This document shows positions 1 to 8,215 of a stretch of DNA of 64,000 bases, piece by piece. The notes beneath the pieces are model-generated. The model was not told the origin of the DNA, did not search any database, and worked only from the letters and a program-made list of their open reading frames with translations. The translations under genes and the position numbers were made by a program. Origin of the DNA: Haemophilus haemolyticus_L (GTDB lineage: Bacteria > Pseudomonadota > Gammaproteobacteria > Enterobacterales > Pasteurellaceae); the NCBI RefSeq assembly GCF_003490595.1, contig NZ_QQGY01000006.1:94809-158808 (forward strand), given 5' to 3'. How positions within the stretch are numbered: the first letter of the stretch is position 1; the number at the start of each line of letters is the position of its first letter.

Positions 1-1112
1 AAGATTGGGCGAAAATTACAACTGAAATCAACCAACGGATTCAACAAGCTATTGCCCTTTATGAACAAGGCGATGCGAAAAAAGCCATGCTTGCGGTGCA
101 AGACACTTACTTCGATATATTTGAAAATTCTGGTATGGAAAACAAAGTAGGCTCGCGCGATAGCAATTTTAAAGCAGAATTAGAAGGTTATTTCACTCGT
201 TTAGTCAGCCTGATGAAAGCGGGAAATGGCGACAAATTACAGGAACAAGCTGCAGGTTTAAGCCAAAACTTAGCGAAAGCCGTTCAAATATTGCAAGGTG
301 GCGAACAAAGTGATTGGTCTATGTTCTTATATAGCTTGCTTATTATTTTACGTGAAGGCTTAGAAGCGTTGTTAATCGTTGCCGCTATTGTGGCTTATAT
401 GGTGAAAAACAATCATCACGATAAATTGCCTGTTATTCGCCAATCCGTTTATATTGCGTTAGGGGCAAGCGTAGTTACCGCATTCATCTTCCAACTTATT
501 TTTGAAAACTCAGGGCAAAACCGTGAATTGCTTGAAGGTTTCACAATGATTATTGCGGTCTTTATGCTGTTTAGCATGAGTTACTGGCTGCTTTCTAAAG
601 TCGAAGCAAAAAACTGGAAACGCTACCTCGAAGGCAAACTTTCAACGGCATTAACGGCAGGCTCTCTATTCGGCTTATGGCTTACCAGTTTCCTTGCTGT
701 ATATCGTGAAGGCGCAGAAACCGTATTGTTCTATTATGCCCTAGTTGGTGATGCAAAAAGTGCGGTCAGTTTAGCCTATCTTTTTGCTGGCTTTATTTGC
801 GGGGTAATTTTACTGACGATTTGTTACTTTGTGATGCGTTACACAGTAGTGAAATTACCACTTAAGCCATTCTTTATGTTTACCGGTTCATTTATGTATT
901 TAATGGCATTTGTATTCGCTGGAAAATCTGTACTTGAACTGATTGAAGGTAAACTGTTTGAACCGACATTAATTAACGGTGTACCAGAAATCTCGTGGTT
1001 AGGTGTTTATCCTTATGTGGAAACCCTTGTGCCACAAGCAATCTTAATCCTTGCTGCTATTTTTGCTTTGTTTGTTATGAAATATCAAAGCAAAAGAGCG
1101 GTTTCAAATTAA
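1..1112 (+). CDS. FTR1-family iron permease (5' partial)
   Basis: High-affinity iron permease of the FTR1/EfeU/FetM type, moving iron across the inner membrane in partnership with the P19 protein encoded next. The reading frame is open from base 3, so the true start lies upstream of the window; the first ATG inside (87) is not the real start. A periplasmic helical N-terminal part is followed from about base 320 by hydrophobic segments. Both diagnostic REGxE iron-binding motifs are visible: REGLE followed by ALLIVAAIV, and REGAE followed by TVLFYYAL. The family and the neighbours resemble the Campylobacter Cj1658-Cj1665, Bordetella Ftr and E. coli FetMP loci (recalled). Family assignment is secure; iron specificity is inferred. 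Confidence 0.93.
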   Translation, partial: DWAKITTEINQRIQQAIALYEQGDAKKAMLAVQDTYFDIFENSGMENKVGSRDSNFKAELEGYFTRLVSLMKAGNGDKLQEQAAGLSQNLAKAVQILQGGEQSDWSMFLYSLLIILREGLEALLIVAAIVAYMVKNNHHDKLPVIRQSVYIALGASVVTAFIFQLIFENSGQNRELLEGFTMIIAVFMLFSMSYWLLSKVEAKNWKRYLEGKLSTALTAGSLFGLWLTSFLAVYREGAETVLFYYALVGDAKSAVSLAYLFAGFICGVILLTICYFVMRYTVVKLPLKPFFMFTGSFMYLMAFVFAGKSVLELIEGKLFEPTLINGVPEISWLGVYPYVETLVPQAILILAAIFALFVMKYQSKRAVSN

Positions 1113-1139
1113 CTCAAAACTCATCTCAGGAGAGAAACT

Positions 1140-1661
1140 ATGAAAAAAGCACTTCTTAGCGCAAGTTTATTAGCAGGAATGTTTGCAGCAACTTCTGCTT
1201 ACGCATTCCAAGAATATCCAATCGGTGAAGCGGTTACCATGAATGACATGGAAATTGCAGCGGTTTACTTAAAACCAGTGGATATGGAACCTCGCGGCAT
1301 GGGCTTACCAGCAGCAAAATCTGATATTCACTTAGAAGCAGATATTCACGCAGTGAAAGGTAACAAGAACGGTTTTGGTGAAGGTGAATGGATGCCTTAT
1401 TTAACCATCAACTATACCTTAGTCAATACCGATACTGGTGCTAAACAAGAAGGTACCTTCATGCCAATGGTTGCTGGCGATGGCCCACACTATGGCGCAA
1501 ACATCAAAATGATGGGCGTGGGTAACTACAAATTAACTTATCATATCGATCCGCCACCAAAAGCAGGTATGCACCGCCACACTGATGAAGAAACTGGCGT
1601 GGGTCGTTGGTGGAAACCATTTGATGTAAATTATGAATTTAAATTTACTGGTTTAAAATAA
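1140..1661 (+). CDS. P19/Tp34-family periplasmic iron-transport protein
   Basis: Periplasmic metal-binding protein of 173 aa, the usual partner of FTR1 permeases in P19-type iron uptake. A Sec signal peptide ends near residue 22 (AYA-FQEYP). Met and His residues typical of the copper/iron site are visible: MEPRGMG, SDIHLEADIH, KMMGV and MHRHTDEE near the C-terminus. It starts 27 bp after the permease with a good ribosome-binding site (AGGAGAG), so the two are co-transcribed. A REP pair follows the stop codon and could stabilise or end the upstream mRNA. Confidence 0.93.
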   Translation: MKKALLSASLLAGMFAATSAYAFQEYPIGEAVTMNDMEIAAVYLKPVDMEPRGMGLPAAKSDIHLEADIHAVKGNKNGFGEGEWMPYLTINYTLVNTDTGAKQEGTFMPMVAGDGPHYGANIKMMGVGNYKLTYHIDPPPKAGMHRHTDEETGVGRWWKPFDVNYEFKFTGLK

Positions 1662-1668
1662 TAGTGCT

Positions 1669-1737
1669 GTAGGGTGGGCTTATGCCCACCAATTAACAAT
1701 CAGACATGAAAAAACGGTGGGCTAAATCCCACCCTAC
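1669..1737. repeat. REP pair (BIME-like) with GTAG tetranucleotides
   Basis: Two facing REP-like units. The left is GTAG plus a hairpin (GGTGGGC, TTAT, GCCCACC); the right is the mirror image and ends in CTAC at 1734-1737. A GTAG next to a GC-rich hairpin is the signature of REP sequences moved by RAYT (TnpA-REP) transposases. No RAYT gene is present in the window. The pair sits inside the iron operon between the P19 and DUF2318 genes. Confidence 0.8.
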
Positions 1738-1757
1738 CATTTAAAAATCCTCTTTCT

Positions 1758-3173
1758 ATGACTTATTTTTTCATTTTTGTTTTGCAATCTCTTTTGCCAA
1801 TTTCGCTTTTACTCGGTGCATCTTGGGCAATCAAAAAAGGCAACATTTCGCCTAAAACGCTTATTTGGCTAAGCCTTATTGGCTTGGCTTTGGGTGTCAT
1901 CCTACGACTAAACATTCCTAATGGACAAACCAGCAATCTTATTCTAACCATCGGCTTTTTAATTATCTTCTTACTTTTTGCAATCAGCCAATGGAGTAAA
2001 TCATCAACCCTTGCCGCATTCTGGCAATTTGCATTAATGCTTATCGCAGGGGCAACTTGGGCAAAAGATCCAAACATCACCGCACTCACCAACACAGATG
2101 TTATTAACACTGACTTTATTTTAAATATAAGTGCGGTCATTTTTGGCGTAATCTTTAGTTTAGCCTCAAGTGCATGGCTCTATTTCTTACTTAAACAGCA
2201 ACAAAAAACACAAGGAAAATCTACCGCACTTTTTGCACTCAGTTTTTTACTTTTTATCGCTTTAATTCTTCCGCTTGTAGCAGAACTATTGCTTACCTTG
2301 ATGAAATTACAACTCATTGAACTCACTAAAGTGCGGTTAAGTTTTGTTGCAAAATCAGGGGAAATCACCGCTTGGCTCAATATCATTTGTGTTGTGTTAA
2401 TGCTCGTTGTTTTGTGTATTTTTACCATTCAAACACATTCAAAACGTTTAAGAGAAGCAAAAGCCGAAAAGGATCTTATTGAAAAACGAAAAAAATTAGC
2501 CTTCGTACAAACGTCAAAACGCACAATTTTCTGGGGCATATTGGGTATTTTTTTTGTAGCTGCAAGCCAACTTTATTGGGAAAAAATTGCTTCTCAACCA
2601 CCACAACTTTCTGAAGCGGTTCCTGTACAACTTAATGACAAAAATGAAGTGCATTTAGCACTAGAGCCACTTAAGGACGGTAAACTTCACCGTTTTGTTT
2701 GGATTGCTGATGATGGCAAAGCCGTACGCTTTTTCATTATCAATCGCCAACCGAATAAAATCAGTATGTCGGCAGTATTCGATGCTTGCCTACTCTGCGG
2801 CGATCAAGGTTATGTCATGCAAGGCAATCAAGTAGTCTGTGTTGGTTGTGGCGTGCATCTCTTTATTCCATCTATCGGTAAACCAGGCGGTTGTAACCCT
2901 GTACCTATTGAAAATTGGCAACAAACTGAAAATGAAATCGTGATTTCTCGTAAAAGCCTTGAAGATGGCTTAAATCTATTCAGTACGATTATGGAAATTG
3001 AAGTACAAGATCCGATTAGTGGCGCCAAACTCAAAAACACTAAAACTGAATATAAATATAGCCACGAAGGGCATACTTATTTCTTTGAGAACGAAAAAAA
3101 TCTCGATTTATTCCGCGATAATCCCGATAACTATCTCGGCATTAACAAAAACGAAAATCCAAAAGGGGAATAA
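1758..3173 (+). CDS. DUF2318 membrane protein with C-terminal YHS-like segment
   Basis: Inner-membrane protein of 471 aa, the counterpart of Cj1660 in P19 loci. The first ~230 residues hold several hydrophobic helices, then a basic cytoplasmic stretch and one more helix (near residues 258-273). The following periplasmic domain carries Cys pairs, CLLC and CVGC, with a third GGC, as in Fe-S-binding DUF2318 domains. The last ~50 residues (GHTYFFENEKNLDLFRDNP) look like a YHS metal-binding module, but its usual leading Cys is replaced (DPISGAK). The role is unknown; electron or metal handling for the permease is inferred. The ribosome-binding site before ATG 1758 is weak. Confidence 0.88.
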   Translation: MTYFFIFVLQSLLPISLLLGASWAIKKGNISPKTLIWLSLIGLALGVILRLNIPNGQTSNLILTIGFLIIFLLFAISQWSKSSTLAAFWQFALMLIAGATWAKDPNITALTNTDVINTDFILNISAVIFGVIFSLASSAWLYFLLKQQQKTQGKSTALFALSFLLFIALILPLVAELLLTLMKLQLIELTKVRLSFVAKSGEITAWLNIICVVLMLVVLCIFTIQTHSKRLREAKAEKDLIEKRKKLAFVQTSKRTIFWGILGIFFVAASQLYWEKIASQPPQLSEAVPVQLNDKNEVHLALEPLKDGKLHRFVWIADDGKAVRFFIINRQPNKISMSAVFDACLLCGDQGYVMQGNQVVCVGCGVHLFIPSIGKPGGCNPVPIENWQQTENEIVISRKSLEDGLNLFSTIMEIEVQDPISGAKLKNTKTEYKYSHEGHTYFFENEKNLDLFRDNPDNYLGINKNENPKGE

Positions 3174-3175
3174 CA

Positions 3176-4516
3176 ATGCTTGCTAGAATGTTATTTCAAT
3201 CTTGGCGATTTGGTATCAAACGTAAATTACTCGCCATTATCACTATTTTCTTAGCAGCAGGCTTAGTCTCTGCGCTGCTTGCAGTTTCCATTGATATTGG
3301 TGACAAAATGGCGAAAGAGCTGAAATCTTACGGTGCCAATATTTTGGTGGAGCCAGCCAGCAATGCGGCATTGCCTGATGAACTTAGTCATAGTGCTTCA
3401 TTATCTAGCCAAGATTTTTTAGATGAAAAAGAACTTCCCAACATCAAAGATATTTTCTGGCGAAATAATATCGTGGGTTTTGCCCCGTTGCTTTCAGCAA
3501 ATGTGCAAGTGACAAAATCTTCACAAAATTCCACCGCACTTTTATCACCTAAAACGATTAATGTGCTTGGTACCTTCTTTGATCATAATATCGCCGTACC
3601 TGATGAAGAGGATTACCACACAGGGCAACGAATCATTAGTCCTTATTGGAAAGTAGAAGGTGAATGGGTTGATGATTTAAACAATGACTTTGGCGAAATA
3701 GTTCCTGCACTTGCTGGCGAACAACTTGCCAAAAGTAATGGTTGGAAAATTGGCGATAAACTTAGCTTAAGCTACACAAACGATAACGGCGAAAACCAAC
3801 AAAGTGCGGTAGAAATTAAAGGCATTTTAAGCACCGGTGGAACAGAAGATAATCAGCTTGTGATGCCCCTAAGTGCAGTACAAAATTTGCTGGGTTTAGA
3901 AGGCAAAGTACAATCCGTTCGTGTATCTGCCCTCACCGTGCCAGAAAACGATCTTTCCCGTAAAGCGCGCGCCAATACTGATGCCCTAGATGCGGAAGCC
4001 TACGACCGTTGGTATTGCACTGCTTATGTTTCATCAATTTCCCATCAATTAGAAGAAGCGATTTCTGGCGCAATGGTTCGCCCAATTTGGCAAGTTGCCG
4101 CTTCTGAAGGTGTAGTCATTGGCAAAATCCAACTCTTACTGGCGGTGGTTACCTTCGCCGCATTAATCGCTGCAGCAATGGGTATCGCTTCCTTAATGAG
4201 CGCAGGCATTATCGAACGATCAAAAGAAATAGGCTTAATGAAAGCCCTGGGCGCTTATCAATGGCAAATTACCTTACTGTTCTACTGCGAAGCAGTGCTA
4301 AGTGCATTAGCAGGCGGAATATTTGGCTGTTTAGCCGGATGGGGATTAGCCAAATTTATCGGTGCCACATTATTCGGTGCACCTCTTGATTTCGCTTGGA
4401 TCGTCGTGCCTTGTGTTCTCGTGCTCTCCATTCTTATTGCTATGATTGGCACTTGGTTCCCAGCACATAAAATCGCTAAACTTTATCCTGTCGAGGTGCT
4501 TTATGGCAGAGCATAA
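3176..4516 (+). CDS. FtsX/MacB-type ABC permease, first subunit
   Basis: ABC transporter permease of 446 aa with the FtsX/MacB layout: one N-terminal helix (near residues 18-40), a large periplasmic domain (about 45-320), then three C-terminal helices. The motif around ERSKEIGLMKALGA, just after the second helix, is the usual contact with the ATPase. It starts 2 bp after the DUF2318 stop, so translation is coupled. It pairs with the next permease and the ATPase at 6029; this is the Cj1661-Cj1663 type arrangement. Substrate or mechanical role is not known. Confidence 0.9.
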   Translation: MLARMLFQSWRFGIKRKLLAIITIFLAAGLVSALLAVSIDIGDKMAKELKSYGANILVEPASNAALPDELSHSASLSSQDFLDEKELPNIKDIFWRNNIVGFAPLLSANVQVTKSSQNSTALLSPKTINVLGTFFDHNIAVPDEEDYHTGQRIISPYWKVEGEWVDDLNNDFGEIVPALAGEQLAKSNGWKIGDKLSLSYTNDNGENQQSAVEIKGILSTGGTEDNQLVMPLSAVQNLLGLEGKVQSVRVSALTVPENDLSRKARANTDALDAEAYDRWYCTAYVSSISHQLEEAISGAMVRPIWQVAASEGVVIGKIQLLLAVVTFAALIAAAMGIASLMSAGIIERSKEIGLMKALGAYQWQITLLFYCEAVLSALAGGIFGCLAGWGLAKFIGATLFGAPLDFAWIVVPCVLVLSILIAMIGTWFPAHKIAKLYPVEVLYGRA

Positions 4517-5657
4517 AAGCGCAAACACTCAAAGCATGTTCTGGCGATTAATTTTCCGCGCATTGCGATTACGCCTCCAACGAGTGTTCATTATTTTCAC
4601 CGCACTTACAGTGGGAGCAAGTATCGTCACTGCAATGGCAGCGGTTTACTTCGACATCAATACCAAAATGAGCCAAGAACTGCGTACTTTCGGCGCAAAT
4701 TTCTACATTGGTGCAGCTGATGGCGGAATGATGAATCAAGCCGAATTGGATGAAATTTTGCAAAAAGCACCGGATGGTTTTATCACCGCAGCCAGCCCTT
4801 ACCTTTATGGCGTTGCACGCAGTGATTTAGAAAAAATTGTTCTGATGGGCGTAAATTTTGATGCTATGCGAATCCTCGCCCCTTACTGGCAAATTACGGG
4901 ATCAGCAATCAACGTAAACTTTGACGATCGCAATGCGATGATCGGGAAAACCCTCGCTGAACGATTACATGTGAAAGTGGGAGACAGCCTACAACTGTCT
5001 AAAAATGCCGTAGAAAAACACAGTTTCAACATTAAAGGAATTGTAGAAGCTGGTGATGCGACTGATAATATGCTCATTGTAAATGTTGAATTTGCACAAA
5101 ATTGGTTGGATAAAGAAGGTGTAGCAAACAATGCATTACTCAATGTGCAAAATGAGCAAGGTACCAATACAGTGGATCAATTTGCCGAAAAAATCATGCA
5201 ACAATATCCTGATTTAACCGCTCGCCCGATCCGTAAAGTTTCCGCCTCAGAAGGTCAAATTTTAGAAAAAATTAAAGGCTTAATGGGCTTAATTTCCCTT
5301 GTAATTTTGGTGCTTGCAACCTTATGTGTGAATACTACCTTAATTGCCATTGTCGGCGAACGATCCAAAGAATTTGCCTTACAGAAAGCACTAGGCGCAA
5401 GAAAATTAGACATCATTAGCCAAATCAGCACTGAAATTTTAATTATCGCGTTTTGTGCGATTATTATCGGGCTTGGATTGGGTTATTTATTAGCTCAAGT
5501 ATTGGGAATAACTGTATTCAAATCTTATATTGATATGCGACTCCCTGTATTGCCAATTACGATTGTACTTTCGTTATTAGTGGCATTTGTAGCTGTTATT
5601 ATTCCAACACGTCGAGCATTGAGTATTAATGTGGCGAATGTGTTGAAGGGTGAGTAA
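4503..5657 (+). CDS. FtsX/MacB-type ABC permease, second subunit
   Basis: Second permease of the pair, 384 aa, same architecture as its neighbour: N-terminal helix, periplasmic domain, three C-terminal helices, with ERSKEFALQKALGA as the ATPase contact. I chose ATG 4503 (MAEHKSANTQ) over the upstream ATG 4446 because a GAGG ribosome-binding site lies just before it and the overlap with the preceding gene falls to 14 bp. The upstream start would add 19 residues translated from the preceding gene's sequence. Confidence 0.9.
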   Translation: MAEHKSANTQSMFWRLIFRALRLRLQRVFIIFTALTVGASIVTAMAAVYFDINTKMSQELRTFGANFYIGAADGGMMNQAELDEILQKAPDGFITAASPYLYGVARSDLEKIVLMGVNFDAMRILAPYWQITGSAINVNFDDRNAMIGKTLAERLHVKVGDSLQLSKNAVEKHSFNIKGIVEAGDATDNMLIVNVEFAQNWLDKEGVANNALLNVQNEQGTNTVDQFAEKIMQQYPDLTARPIRKVSASEGQILEKIKGLMGLISLVILVLATLCVNTTLIAIVGERSKEFALQKALGARKLDIISQISTEILIIAFCAIIIGLGLGYLLAQVLGITVFKSYIDMRLPVLPITIVLSLLVAFVAVIIPTRRALSINVANVLKGE

Positions 5658-5696
5658 AACTGAAACGCTTATAAATTATGTTCTTCGTTTTTACTT

Positions 5697-5987
5697 CTGC
5701 CAAATCTCCCCTACCCCTCTTTGCTAAAGAGGGGAGGATTGAGGAAATTTTGAGTTCTGAGATTTAACTTCGCTATTTGAGAATAATAAAAGTAAATGAG
5801 CCTATTGCAATTTATTTAAATCACAAAACCAATCCATCTTTAGCAAAGAGAGAGATTGAGAAAATTTAAGTTCTGAGCCTTAACTTTGCTAGTTGAGAAT
5901 AATAAAAGTAAATGAGCCTGTTGCAATTTATTTAAACCACAAAACCAATCCCCTCTTTAGCAAAGAGGGGTAGGGGAGATTTGGCAG
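5697..5987. repeat. Modular palindromic element A
   Basis: Fills most of the 371-bp gap between the second permease and the ATPase. Perfect 38-bp terminal inverted repeats (5697-5734 and 5950-5987) start CTGCCAAATCTCCCCTACCC; each contains the 9-3-9 palindrome CCCCTCTTT-N3-AAAGAGGGG. Between them is a unit of about 117 bp in two tandem copies (GATTGAG at 5737 and again at 5854), separated by a third, weaker palindrome at 5834-5853. TTCTTCGT (5681) and its complement (5997-6004) extend the symmetry outward. There is no coding content. It shares its tips, but not its core, with the element at 20476-20753. Confidence 0.9.
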
Positions 5988-6028
5988 TCTTAATTCACGA
6001 AGAAATTAGATAATAAAAGAGAAAAACC

Positions 6029-6703
6029 ATGACCAACTTTGTAATAGAAACCCAACATTTATATAAACGCTTCGGGCAAGTGACCGCGCTGGAAGACATT
6101 AATATTCAAATCAAACAAGGGGAATTTGTTGCCATTATGGGGGCATCAGGCTCTGGTAAAACCACGCTGATGAATATTTTAACGGGCTTAGATACCGCTA
6201 GCGAAGGTAAAGTCATTTTAGATGGCGTTGATGCTGCCCAATTAGATGAAGTCGGTCGCCAACGTTTCCGCGCTGAAAAAATCGGCTTAGTGTTTCAACA
6301 ATTCCATTTAATCCCTTATTTGACCGCACTTGAAAACGTGATGCTGGCACAACATTATCACAGTGTGATTGATGAAGCATCCGCCAAAGCGGTATTGGAA
6401 CAAGTAGGCTTAGGTCATCGCATTGATCACCGCCCAAGCCAACTTTCAGGCGGTGAGCAACAGCGTGTTTGCATTGCACGTGCGTTAGTGAATCAACCGC
6501 CCGTTATCTTTGCCGATGAACCAACGGGAAATTTAGATGAGCAAAACGAATCGTTGGTTTTAGATTTGCTCACAAAACTTAATCAACAAGGGCGCACCAT
6601 TGTAATGGTGACGCATAATCCAGAATTAGGTGAACTCACCGATCGTGTTATTTATTTACATCACGGAAAATTTGTAAAGGAAGAAAATCATGCGAACAAA
6701 TAA
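6029..6703 (+). CDS. ABC transporter ATPase (LolD/MacB type)
   Basis: ATP-binding subunit of 224 aa for the two FtsX-type permeases. Walker A is GASGSGKTT (near residues 35-43), the Q-loop is FQQFHLIPY, the signature is LSGGEQQR, and Walker B is VIFADEPTGNLD followed by the switch His in MVTHNP. Length and motifs fit the LolD/MacB subfamily. It is separated from the permeases only by repeat element A, so it very probably belongs to the same operon. The next gene overlaps its end by 14 bp. Confidence 0.93.
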   Translation: MTNFVIETQHLYKRFGQVTALEDINIQIKQGEFVAIMGASGSGKTTLMNILTGLDTASEGKVILDGVDAAQLDEVGRQRFRAEKIGLVFQQFHLIPYLTALENVMLAQHYHSVIDEASAKAVLEQVGLGHRIDHRPSQLSGGEQQRVCIARALVNQPPVIFADEPTGNLDEQNESLVLDLLTKLNQQGRTIVMVTHNPELGELTDRVIYLHHGKFVKEENHANK

Positions 6704-7172
6704 ACTATTGAAATTATTTGCCATAAGTGCGGTTATTTTTGGCGCGGTTTCTTGTAAAGATGAAGTTGCCTCAGTGGGGCAAAAAGCTCCTGATATTGCT
6801 GCCTATGATCTTCAAGGCAATCCTGCAAACCTTGAGAATTGGAAAGGCACACGCTTACTTATTTTTTGGTCAGAAACTTGCGGACGTTGCATCGCAGAGT
6901 TAAAAGAATTTGAAAAACTCGCAGAAGAGAATCCTGGAAAAGTTTCACTTATTGCGATTAATGTGGATAGCGATAAAATGGACACCAAAGCCGTAGTGGC
7001 TAAACGTGAACTTCATTTGCCTGTAATTAAAGATCAAATGAAAATTACCGCTGAACGTTATCAACTTATTGGCACGCCAACTTCATTTGTCATTAGCCCT
7101 GAAGGAAACATTCAAGCTAAATATGAAGGCAAAATTCCCGAAGACGATTTAACTAAATTATTTAAAGGATAA
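6690..7172 (+). CDS. TlpA-like thioredoxin lipoprotein
   Basis: Periplasmic thioredoxin-fold protein of 160 aa. The N-terminus is a lipoprotein signal with a lipobox-like FGAVSC (Cys22), so it is probably membrane-anchored. The redox motif is CGRC in FWSETCGRCIAEL, and the cis-Pro loop is GTPTSF near residue 132, as in TlpA/ResA proteins. It overlaps the ATPase gene by 14 bp. Thioredoxin-like proteins end the equivalent Campylobacter and E. coli loci, where they are thought to support redox steps of iron uptake; the actual partner is unknown. Confidence 0.9.
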   Translation: MRTNKLLKLFAISAVIFGAVSCKDEVASVGQKAPDIAAYDLQGNPANLENWKGTRLLIFWSETCGRCIAELKEFEKLAEENPGKVSLIAINVDSDKMDTKAVVAKRELHLPVIKDQMKITAERYQLIGTPTSFVISPEGNIQAKYEGKIPEDDLTKLFKG

Positions 7173-7175
7173 TCC

Positions 7176-7493
7176 ATGAAACGAATTTACAAAGCTACTC
7201 TACTCTCTTTAAGTTTACTCACCGCCAGCCAATTTGTATTGGCTGATGTGAATATGGAACAAGCTGAAAATTTTTATAAACGAACCTGTGCCACTTGCCA
7301 CGGGAAATCCGCTGACAAGTCAGCATTGGGGCAATCCAGAATTATCAATACGCTAAATTCAGAGGAAATTTACACCGCACTTTCCGATCGTAAAAGTGGA
7401 AAAATACAAGGTGCAGGCAACATGATAAAAAGCAGATTGAGTGAAGAAGAGATAAAAATGCTGTCTGAGTTTGTGCCGACATTGAAAAAATAA
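7176..7493 (+). CDS. Small periplasmic c-type cytochrome
   Basis: Protein of 105 aa with a Sec signal peptide (cleavage near ASQFVLA-DV) and one haem c site, CATCH, near residue 38. The Met in GNMIKSR is a plausible sixth ligand. It begins 3 bp after the thioredoxin gene. I infer that it carries electrons to or from iron or a thiol partner; the sequence does not show which. It is the last gene of the iron operon. Confidence 0.88.
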   Translation: MKRIYKATLLSLSLLTASQFVLADVNMEQAENFYKRTCATCHGKSADKSALGQSRIINTLNSEEIYTALSDRKSGKIQGAGNMIKSRLSEEEIKMLSEFVPTLKK

Positions 7494-7520
7494 GTAAACA
7501 AAATGCGGTCAATTTTGATC

Positions 7521-8180
7521 TGCACCCCAAAAGTTGAACTCAACAATCAACTGATCAAGGTGCAGATTTTTTATGACTAAATACCCTCTTAAAACAACAG
7601 GTGATCAATTTTTATCTTCAACACAGTAAAAACCATTTTCTCATCCGAGTGCATTTTAATCATAGTAGAATCACGGGTTATCAATACTAGGCAAGAAACA
7701 AACGTATTATCCCGAATTTAAATGTGAGAAAGATAAGCTGTATTTATCGCAAATTAAAAACTTGTTTAATATACCTATGATTGATCAAGAAGACCGAGTT
7801 TTGAGCAAATTACCCAAATGATGGCATAAGTGATAACAAGGTTTAATGGGGCAACGCCTATTTTACATACTGACCAAGAGTGGCAATATTAAATGGTAGG
7901 ATATCAAGAAATCCTGTTGAAATACTGCATTCGGCAAGGCATATCAAGAAAGGGACATTGTTTAGATGTGAGACGATGGAAAGTTTCTTTAGGCGGTGAA
8001 AAACGAAGTGCTACGAGGAAAAACAGCTTGATACTTTTGAGAAACTCGAAAAATAATTCATGGGTACATTCATTATTACAATCATGAACATACTAAGTAT
8101 AAACTATAAGAACCAAGCAGCCCTGTGGATTATAGGGTTCGCTCCTTGATTTAGATCTCTAACTTTTTGGAGTCAGAGCA
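7521..8180 (+). pseudogene. Decayed IS3-family (IS150-group) insertion sequence
   Basis: Remnant of about 660 bp, roughly half of a full IS. The left end TGCACCCCAAAAGTTGAACT and the right end (8155-8180, complement begins TGCTCTGACTCCAAAAAGTT) are similar inverted ends. A short OrfA-like start (MTKYPLKTTGDQF) lies at 7573. OrfB remains include ILHTDQEWQY, then GYQEILLKYCIRQGISRKGH and YYNHEHTKYKL, spread over frames and broken by stops; these match the C-terminal DDE region of IS150-like transposases. No intact transposase remains. It covers the gap 7494-8215. Confidence 0.85.
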
Positions 8181-8215
8181 ATTTAGTTATCCCTTTCTGT
8201 CACAATTTCTATATA

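Noticed and set aside
4446..4502. Upstream start for the second FtsX-type permease
   Set aside because: The added residues lie wholly inside the preceding gene and the ATG at 4503 has the better ribosome-binding site.
7893..8087. 64-codon open frame as a separate small gene
   Set aside because: Its translation is a frame-shifted piece of an IS3-family OrfB (GYQEILLKYCIRQGISRKGH); it belongs to the decayed IS.
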